A DNA stretch of 18,220 bases from NCBI GenBank assembly GCA_934096015.1, contig CAKOLD010000018.1, forward strand, positions 1 through 18,220. Direction: 5' to 3'. The stretch is from an uncultured Bacilli bacterium (GTDB lineage Bacteria; Bacillota_I; Bacilli_A; RF39; UBA660). Position numbers and translations under genes: made by a program. The notes under the pieces are model-generated. The model was given only the letters and a program-made list of their open reading frames with translations, made no database searches and was not told where the DNA came from. Below, one piece after another: positions 12,997-18,220 of the stretch (positions within the stretch are counted from its first letter, which is position 1; each line of letters starts with the position of its first letter).

Positions 12997-13629
12997 TTAT
13001 TTACATTTTCTTAATACTAAATTTTCATCTGGCATATATGTGTCAATAGTTTCTCTATCAGTGTTCAAACATTCTAAATAATTAATTGACTCCGTATTTT
13101 TTTGTTTTATTACTCTATAGGTTTTGCAAGGAATTTCTAAACTGAAGTCATCTAGTGACATAAGTCCATTAGCGTATCCATCATCATCTTTTGTACTTAC
13201 CCAAAAGTAACTCTTATCATTTATTTTAATTTCGTTGCTGATGTAGTCATATGTTCCTACTGGTATAACTTCTTTTAAAGTATCTAAAGAAACAAAACCA
13301 TAGGCAGGATCTTTCTCATTTCTAACTTTCACGTAACTTTTGTTATTTCTAACAACTGGCGAACTTACATAATAATATTTTTCTTTTAATTTTTTTATAT
13401 TTTCAGAATAATCTTTATGTTGTTCAGTTTTATTTAAATTTTGCTCAGATTTATTATCACTGTAATTTTTATATTCTATATTAGATTCTGCATATTCTCT
13501 ATTTTTTGTCGTTTTTTTATTGCCACATGCTGCCAATGTGCATGATAATGCAACTATTGTTAGCACAGATGTTGATTTTTTTAAAATATTTTTGGCATTT
13601 TTATTTATTTTCAAATTGTGTATTTCCAT
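12997..13629 (-). CDS. Predicted lipoprotein of unknown function
   Basis: The 210-residue protein has a Lys/Asn-rich N-region, a hydrophobic stretch (about 20-33) and the lipobox LAAC with Cys35. It should therefore be cleaved by signal peptidase II and anchored on the outer face of the membrane. A charged linker (36-85) is followed by two similar segments: YYYVSSPVVRNNKSYVKVRN...AYGFVSLDTL and KSYFWVSTKDDDGYANGLMSLDDF. These look like small repeated beta domains. I recognise no family. The start codon follows GGGGGGG (13639-13645 region) by 9 nt, an unusual ribosome binding site. No convincing promoter fits in the short gap after recA; transcription may start inside the recA terminator region. 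Confidence 0.85.
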   Translation of the reverse strand: MEIHNLKINKNAKNILKKSTSVLTIVALSCTLAACGNKKTTKNREYAESNIEYKNYSDNKSEQNLNKTEQHKDYSENIKKLKEKYYYVSSPVVRNNKSYVKVRNEKDPAYGFVSLDTLKEVIPVGTYDYISNEIKINDKSYFWVSTKDDDGYANGLMSLDDFSLEIPCKTYRVIKQKNTESINYLECLNTDRETIDTYMPDENLVLRKCK

Positions 13630-13664
13630 TTTTAATAACCCCCCCTATTATTCAAAACTGCAAG

Positions 13665-13693
13665 AAAAAATCTAACCAATTGATAGTTAGATT
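13665..13693 (-). terminator. Terminator of recA
   Basis: AATCTAAC (13669-13676) and GTTAGATT (13686-13693) form an 8-bp stem with a 9-nt loop, followed on the minus strand by a T run. It starts 27 nt past the recA stop. Confidence 0.85.
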
Positions 13694-13720
13694 ATATCAC
13701 ATTTACATTTGTTTGTCAAT

Positions 13721-14746
13721 TTAGGCTTTTTTGGGAGCATCAACTGTTATATTAAAATGTTCTTTGATTTTTTTCTCAATTTCGTCAGCTATTTTCGGAT
13801 TATCTTTTAAATACAATTTAACATTTTCTTTTCCTTGGCCAATTTTTTCACCATTGTAACTGTACCAAGCTCCACTTTTGTCAATAACTCCAATAGAAGA
13901 TCCAATATCTACTAATTCTCCAGTATGACTAATTCCTTCGCCATACATGATATCTACACAAGCAGTTTTAAAAGGTGGTGCAACTTTATTTTTTACTACT
14001 TTTATGTTAGTTTTATTACCAATAACACTATCCCCTAATTTTATTTGTTCTCCTCTTCTAATATCCATTCTTATAGTTGAATAGAATTTTAAGGCTCTAC
14101 CACCTGGTGTAGTTTCTGGATTACCAAACATTACTCCAACTTTTTCTCTTAATTGATTAATAAAAATTGCTGTTGTATTTGTCTTGTTTATGGTTCCACT
14201 TAATTTTCTTAAAGCTTGACTCATAAGTCTTGCTTGTAAGCCCACATGACTATCTCCCATTTCTCCTTCAATTTCAGCTTGAGGTACTAGCGCAGCTACG
14301 GAATCAATAACAATTATATTTACAGCTTCACTTCTTACTAAAGCTTCACATATTTCTAAAGCTTGCTCTCCTGTATCTGGTTGGCTTAATAATAACTCAT
14401 TGATATTTACTCCTAATTTTTTACTATAAACTGGATCTAGAGCATGTTCAGCATCAATAAAAGCTGCTCGCCCACCAGCTTTTTGAACTTCAGCAATTGC
14501 ATGTAAAGCAAAAGTTGTTTTACCACTTGACTCTGGACCATAAATTTCGATAATTCTTCCTTTAGGATATCCACCTACTCCTAAGGCAATATCTAAGGCT
14601 ATTGATCCAGTTGGAGTGACATCAATATTTAGGTGCTCATTACCACCCAATTTCATGATTGCTCCTTTACCAAATTGTTTTTCTATATCAGCCATAACTT
14701 GGGCTAATGCTTTATCTTTATCTAATTTATCACTTACTGTTTTCAT
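13721..14746 (-). CDS. recA: Recombinase RecA
   Basis: RecA forms filaments on single-stranded DNA, drives homologous pairing and triggers LexA self-cleavage. The reading frame opens at 14755 (344 codons), but I prefer ATG 14746, which gives 341 residues starting MKTVSDKLDKDKAL and leaves AGAAAG at a workable distance. In that numbering Walker A is GPESSGKT (70-77), with VIDSVAALVPQAEIEGEMGDSHVG and the DNA-binding loop region INQLREKVGVMFGNPETTPGGRALKF both intact. The C-terminus ends in a short basic tail, DAPKKA. It is divergent from the PilB-type ATPase gene and has its own promoter with a candidate SOS box. Confidence 0.98.
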   Translation of the reverse strand: MKTVSDKLDKDKALAQVMADIEKQFGKGAIMKLGGNEHLNIDVTPTGSIALDIALGVGGYPKGRIIEIYGPESSGKTTFALHAIAEVQKAGGRAAFIDAEHALDPVYSKKLGVNINELLLSQPDTGEQALEICEALVRSEAVNIIVIDSVAALVPQAEIEGEMGDSHVGLQARLMSQALRKLSGTINKTNTTAIFINQLREKVGVMFGNPETTPGGRALKFYSTIRMDIRRGEQIKLGDSVIGNKTNIKVVKNKVAPPFKTACVDIMYGEGISHTGELVDIGSSIGVIDKSGAWYSYNGEKIGQGKENVKLYLKDNPKIADEIEKKIKEHFNITVDAPKKA

Positions 14747-14772
14747 AAACACCATCTTTCTTTGATATATTA

Positions 14773-14801
14773 ATTTTATTATATTCTTTTTACTTTGTCA
14801 A
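14773..14801 (-). promoter_or_regulatory. Promoter of recA
   Basis: A perfect TTGACA (minus strand, 14796-14801) is 17 nt from TAAAAT (14773-14778), about 27 nt before the preferred start codon. Confidence 0.7.
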
Positions 14802-14809
14802 TATTTTTT

Positions 14810-14823
14810 CGAACATTTGTTTT
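14810..14823. promoter_or_regulatory. Candidate LexA (SOS) box at recA
   Basis: CGAACATTTGTTTT closely follows the Bacillus-type SOS consensus CGAAC-N4-GTTC, differing mainly in the last C. It lies 8 nt upstream of the recA -35, in the divergent gap shared with the ATPase gene. No lexA is in the window. Confidence 0.55.
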
Positions 14824-14879
14824 TATTATTTTTCCTTTCATTTATATTATTATAAAATACAATTTATTTTCCTTTTTTA

Positions 14880-14908
14880 TTGAATAAGAATTTTATTTAT
14901 TATATAAT
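14880..14908 (+). promoter_or_regulatory. Promoter of the PilB-type ATPase gene
   Basis: TTGAAT (14880-14885) is exactly 17 nt from TATAAT (14903-14908). GAGGAGG (14923-14929) follows, 8 nt before the start codon. Confidence 0.75.
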
Positions 14909-14937
14909 GTATTTAGAATAAAGAGGAGGATTTTAAT

Positions 14938-16371
14938 ATGCAAGATAATAATCAGATGACAATTAATCGTGATATTAAAGCTATTGAAAGTAATCCCTTT
15001 TTAGATAATACTTTAAATGCTGATGAATTTGTTCAAAATACAAATGATGGTGATTTAGTTACATTCGATTATGAAAATGTAGCTATTACTGATATAGTTA
15101 ATTCTATTATTTTAGATTCTATTAAAAAAGGTGCGAGTGATATTCACTTTGATCCTAATGATTCTGGAATAGATGTAAGAATTAGAATAGATGGATCTTT
15201 AATAGATTATACAAAGGTCCCTTTGAGCGTAAAAAAGAATATGATAACCAGAATTAAGATTATTGCTGGAATGAATATAACTGAGAGCCGTGTTCCACAA
15301 GATGGTGCCATTAAAAGTAGTTTGGATGAAACTGCGCTAGATTTACGTGTTAGTTCTTTACCTACCAATATGGGAGAAAAAATAGTTATTCGTATTTTAG
15401 ATTATTCTATGAGTTCTGCCGGATTAGAAACTTTGGGATTTTCAGAAACTAATTTAACTAAAGTTTTGAAGATGATTAAAGAACCTAATGGTATAATTTT
15501 AGTAACTGGTGCTACTGGTAGTGGTAAATCAACTACTGTATATTCTATTTTACAAAGATTAAATACTGTTGATAAAAATATTATTACTGTAGAAGATCCA
15601 ATTGAAATGAATATTCCTCATGTAAATCAAGTTCAGGTAATAAGTGATATTGGTTTAACTTTTGCTGCTACTTTAAGAAGTATTTTACGTCAGGACCCAG
15701 ATATAATTATGATCGGAGAAATTCGTGATGATGAAACTGCTAAAATTGCTGTTAGAGCATCTATTACAGGTCATTTAGTATTATCAACAATTCATACAAA
15801 TGACGCTTTAAGTACAATTGAAAGATTATTAGATATGGATGTTGCTAGATATTTAGTTGGTTCTGCTTTATCTGGTATTGTCAGTCAAAAATTGGCAAAA
15901 AAACTTTGTCCTCATTGTAGAACTTCAAGACCTACCAACCCTTATGAAAAAGAAGTATTTAAAAAAGCTTTAGGAATAGATGTTAATGAAATTTATAAAC
16001 CTGTTGGTTGCGATCAGTGCCACGCGGGATATACTGGCAGAATTGCCATACATGAAGTTTTATTAATAAATCAAGATGTTAGAGATGCTATTACTGATGG
16101 AATGCCTAAAGATAAATTAAGAGAACTTGTCTATAGTTCTGGTACTATTACTCTTTTACAAGATGGATTAACTAAAGTAGTTAGTGGTGAAACTTCATTT
16201 GAAGAGATTTTAAGAGCTATTGATATTGACGATAGTTTATCTAATACAAAAGATGGAATAGTAGAAAATAATTTAAATGCTCTTGATAAGAATAGAAAAG
16301 AAATTGATAAAGAAGTAGCTAATATGGTTGCTAATGATAATTATGAAGTATTTGACTTTTTAGATAGTTAA
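14938..16371 (+). CDS. PilB/GspE-family assembly ATPase
   Basis: This is a hexameric secretion ATPase of the kind that powers type IV pilus, type II secretion or competence pseudopilus assembly. Its parts are GASDIHFDP (65-73) of the N2 domain, Walker A GATGSGKST (191-199), the Asp box VEDPIE (218-223), Walker B DPDIIMIGEIRD (253-264) and the His box LSTIHTNDA (282-290). A tetracysteine zinc site CPHC...CDQC (Cys324/327/358/361) is typical of PilB/GspE and absent from retraction PilT. The ~48 N-terminal residues are shorter than a full N1 domain. After about residue 425 there is an acidic, Asn-rich extension of ~50 residues that is not part of the core. No pilin, platform protein or prepilin peptidase gene is in the window, so the pathway cannot be fixed. 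Confidence 0.93.
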   Translation: MQDNNQMTINRDIKAIESNPFLDNTLNADEFVQNTNDGDLVTFDYENVAITDIVNSIILDSIKKGASDIHFDPNDSGIDVRIRIDGSLIDYTKVPLSVKKNMITRIKIIAGMNITESRVPQDGAIKSSLDETALDLRVSSLPTNMGEKIVIRILDYSMSSAGLETLGFSETNLTKVLKMIKEPNGIILVTGATGSGKSTTVYSILQRLNTVDKNIITVEDPIEMNIPHVNQVQVISDIGLTFAATLRSILRQDPDIIMIGEIRDDETAKIAVRASITGHLVLSTIHTNDALSTIERLLDMDVARYLVGSALSGIVSQKLAKKLCPHCRTSRPTNPYEKEVFKKALGIDVNEIYKPVGCDQCHAGYTGRIAIHEVLLINQDVRDAITDGMPKDKLRELVYSSGTITLLQDGLTKVVSGETSFEEILRAIDIDDSLSNTKDGIVENNLNALDKNRKEIDKEVANMVANDNYEVFDFLDS

Positions 16372-16374
16372 ATA

Positions 16375-16419
16375 CTTTTTTTCATGAAAAAAAGACTATT
16401 TCTAGTCTAATATTTTTTT
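16375..16419. terminator. Bidirectional terminator between convergent genes
   Basis: AGACTA (16393-16398) and TAGTCT (16403-16408) form a 6-bp stem with a 4-nt loop, with seven A before and a T-rich run after, so it can end transcripts from both sides. A perfect 20-bp palindrome (16375-16394) overlaps its left flank and offers an alternative hairpin. The minus-strand stop codon TAG (16407-16409) shares bases with the stem. Confidence 0.75.
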
Positions 16420-18218
16420 ATTGTTATGTAATTATCTAATCCACTAGTATCTAAAGTAATATTTTCTATTTTTGCATTCTTAATTTCTGGAGTTCTAATA
16501 TCAAAATTAACTGTTCCATTAGTTTCTATATAATTTCCGATATAGTTTGATATTCCTACAGTAGATTTTGTAATAGCATCTTTTATACCAGATATTTTCA
16601 CTTTAGTATCAAATACTTGGTTATCAGAAATTACATAATATGCCCTTCCTGCTAAAGCTCCCACAAAACTTTGTTTATTAGAATTGTTTCCACTAATAAT
16701 ATTTAATTCAATGTTAGTACTGTTATTTCCATAAAATTTATTATTTGTTAGAGAGTCTAAATCTATATTCACAGGATTAAAAGCAAATCCAGTAATACCT
16801 CCCACATAATTATTATTTTCAGTTGCATTAGCAATTATGTTAGAGTTATTAGAAGTAACTGTAGAATTTTCAACAATACCAGTGTGTTCAAATCTTCCTA
16901 TTATTCCTCCAACATGAACTCCTAAAGAAGCAGGAGTACTATTTTCTTTTAATCTTTCACCGATTATATTAGCATTATTTAATTCAACATTGCAATTGTT
17001 GAGTTCAAGATTATTGTAGGCAAAACCAACTATTCCCCCTACATTTATTGCTCCACCTTCATTTTCACTTCCAACAATTGCATCCATCTTAGTATCGTTT
17101 ATGGATATGTAAGATACGTTTTCGATAATTGTACCTTTTCTTTTTAAAGTATTTTCTGTAACATTATCTGTTCCAGCATTTGTTCCACCCAAAATTCCGC
17201 CAACGGCTGTTGGAGCAAAGGCTGTAAGATATCCAGAGTTATTTGTAAATAATTTTATTTTACTATTTTTAGAATAAAGTTTTGAGTTTCCTAAATATAA
17301 TAAAGCAGTAAAATTATGGCCTATTAATCCTCCAACGAAACTATTTTCATTATCTGGAGCATTTAATGTTAGATTAGAATTTATAAAATTTACCTTTATG
17401 TTATTGACGTAACATCTTTCTTTATCTGGTGTGGTTGTCGAGTTTACAATACTTCCTGCTAATAAACCAATATCATTTCTATATCCATCACTCCTTTTAC
17501 TGGTAGTCAAATCTACTAAAATCTCTGAATTATTAATATTTAAATTAATATTATTAATCTTAGAGATACCATTTGAAGTTCCTACTAATAATCCCATTTC
17601 AACTACATACATATTATTTTGTTCATTTGAGAAATCTACTTTAAAATCTGTATTATTTAAATTAATAGTAATATTTTCAAAAGTGGAATTGTAAGCATTT
17701 CCAACAAGAATTCCTGAATATAATTGTAATTTTGAAGTATAATTTGTAACATTATTTATTACAAATGAATTTTTTAAAACTATATTTAAATCGTATATTC
17801 CAGCATCAGTAAGATAATTAATAAATCCTGTTGCAAGAAATACACTTTTATAATTATAATTATCATATGATAAATTTAGAGTGTGGCCATTTCCGTAAAT
17901 ATTACCACCAAACTTATATTTCATACAACCTATTCCATTAAAATAGTCAGGTCCAAATTCTGTATTATATGTTATATCAATATCGTTGTTTAAAGAATAT
18001 GTTTTGTTTATAAAATAATTAATAATATCATCTTTAGTAGTTAAAGTTATATCACTTTGCAATTGCTTAGCATCGTCAACTATATTATATTTAGAAGCGT
18101 CTCTTATTTCATTATAAGTCATTATTCTACTTAAGGCTTTTAATTGTTCAGCATTATTTATTTCTATTACTTCTTCACTGTCTTTTATTTGTACTAATAA
18201 ACTTAAAGTTGATCCCAT
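16407..18218 (-). CDS. GLUG-repeat surface-type protein, 5' end probably beyond right edge
   Basis: The visible 603 residues end at TAG 16407-16409. A methionine codon ends at 18218, two bases from the edge, so no ribosome binding site can be judged, and the lack of a signal peptide suggests the gene continues upstream. Residues 104-116 (GGNIYGNGHTLNL) match the entry motif common before GLUG repeats. Nine GLUG-like motifs follow, near 168, 208, 250, 295, 339, 393, 436, 472 and 519 (for example VGGIVGFAYNN, VGGIIGRFEHT, VGGITGFAFNP). Between them are Asn-rich strands, expected to form a beta-solenoid. Such repeats occur in streptococcal IgA1 proteases and adhesins; no protease motif is visible. 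There is no LPXTG or other anchor at this C-terminus. Confidence 0.8.
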   Translation of the reverse strand: MGSTLSLLVQIKDSEEVIEINNAEQLKALSRIMTYNEIRDASKYNIVDDAKQLQSDITLTTKDDIINYFINKTYSLNNDIDITYNTEFGPDYFNGIGCMKYKFGGNIYGNGHTLNLSYDNYNYKSVFLATGFINYLTDAGIYDLNIVLKNSFVINNVTNYTSKLQLYSGILVGNAYNSTFENITINLNNTDFKVDFSNEQNNMYVVEMGLLVGTSNGISKINNINLNINNSEILVDLTTSKRSDGYRNDIGLLAGSIVNSTTTPDKERCYVNNIKVNFINSNLTLNAPDNENSFVGGLIGHNFTALLYLGNSKLYSKNSKIKLFTNNSGYLTAFAPTAVGGILGGTNAGTDNVTENTLKRKGTIIENVSYISINDTKMDAIVGSENEGGAINVGGIVGFAYNNLELNNCNVELNNANIIGERLKENSTPASLGVHVGGIIGRFEHTGIVENSTVTSNNSNIIANATENNNYVGGITGFAFNPVNIDLDSLTNNKFYGNNSTNIELNIISGNNSNKQSFVGALAGRAYYVISDNQVFDTKVKISGIKDAITKSTVGISNYIGNYIETNGTVNFDIRTPEIKNAKIENITLDTSGLDNYITIKKY

Positions 18219-18220
18219 AT

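Overview
The window is very AT-rich chromosomal DNA with small intergenic gaps, strong AGGAGG-type ribosome binding sites, TTGAnn-N17-TATAAT promoters and many short hairpin plus U-tract terminators. TGA acts as a stop and tryptophan is TGG, so the standard bacterial code applies. RNase Y, a Bacillus-type SOS box candidate at recA, a lipoprotein signal and pyruvate,phosphate dikinase point to a low-GC Gram-positive (Bacillota). An uncultured gut Bacilli or Clostridia lineage is my best guess; no rRNA or species marker is present.

Layout. (1) 1-1553, minus strand: an apparent RiPP operon. A promoter at 1525-1553 leads into a ~175-nt leader with a terminator-like hairpin, then a 44-residue precursor-like peptide ending GLGYDGCGTHTHK, a 6-copy 8-bp tandem repeat, and a radical SAM maturase that runs off the left edge. 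A perfect 14-bp inverted repeat brackets the precursor gene. (2) 1636-7198, minus: ppdK, rplS, a small unknown protein, mtaB and a membrane-anchored unknown protein, each with its own promoter or terminator. (3) 7236-9220, minus: a minimal rhodanese, then a VTT/DedA-type membrane protein and rmuC, which are translationally coupled. (4) 9282-11256, plus: a two-gene operon of a double zinc-ribbon membrane protein and a TPM-domain protein, overlapping by ATGA. (5) 11312-14823, minus: recA, a lipoprotein and RNase Y (rny), each separately terminated. (6) 14880-16371, plus: a PilB/GspE-type ATPase with its own strong promoter, convergent with (7) 16407-18218, minus: the C-terminal part of a large GLUG-repeat surface-type protein cut by the right edge.

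The most unusual region is 1-1620. A small Cys/His-tailed peptide is encoded just upstream of a radical SAM enzyme with a duplicated N-terminal module. It is surrounded by several regulatory-looking structures: dyad repeats upstream of the promoter, an attenuator-like leader, flanking inverted repeats and a slippage-prone repeat. I do not recognise this precursor as a known RiPP family. Most of the rest is ordinary housekeeping content, though intrinsic terminators repeatedly share bases with the stop codons of the genes they end.
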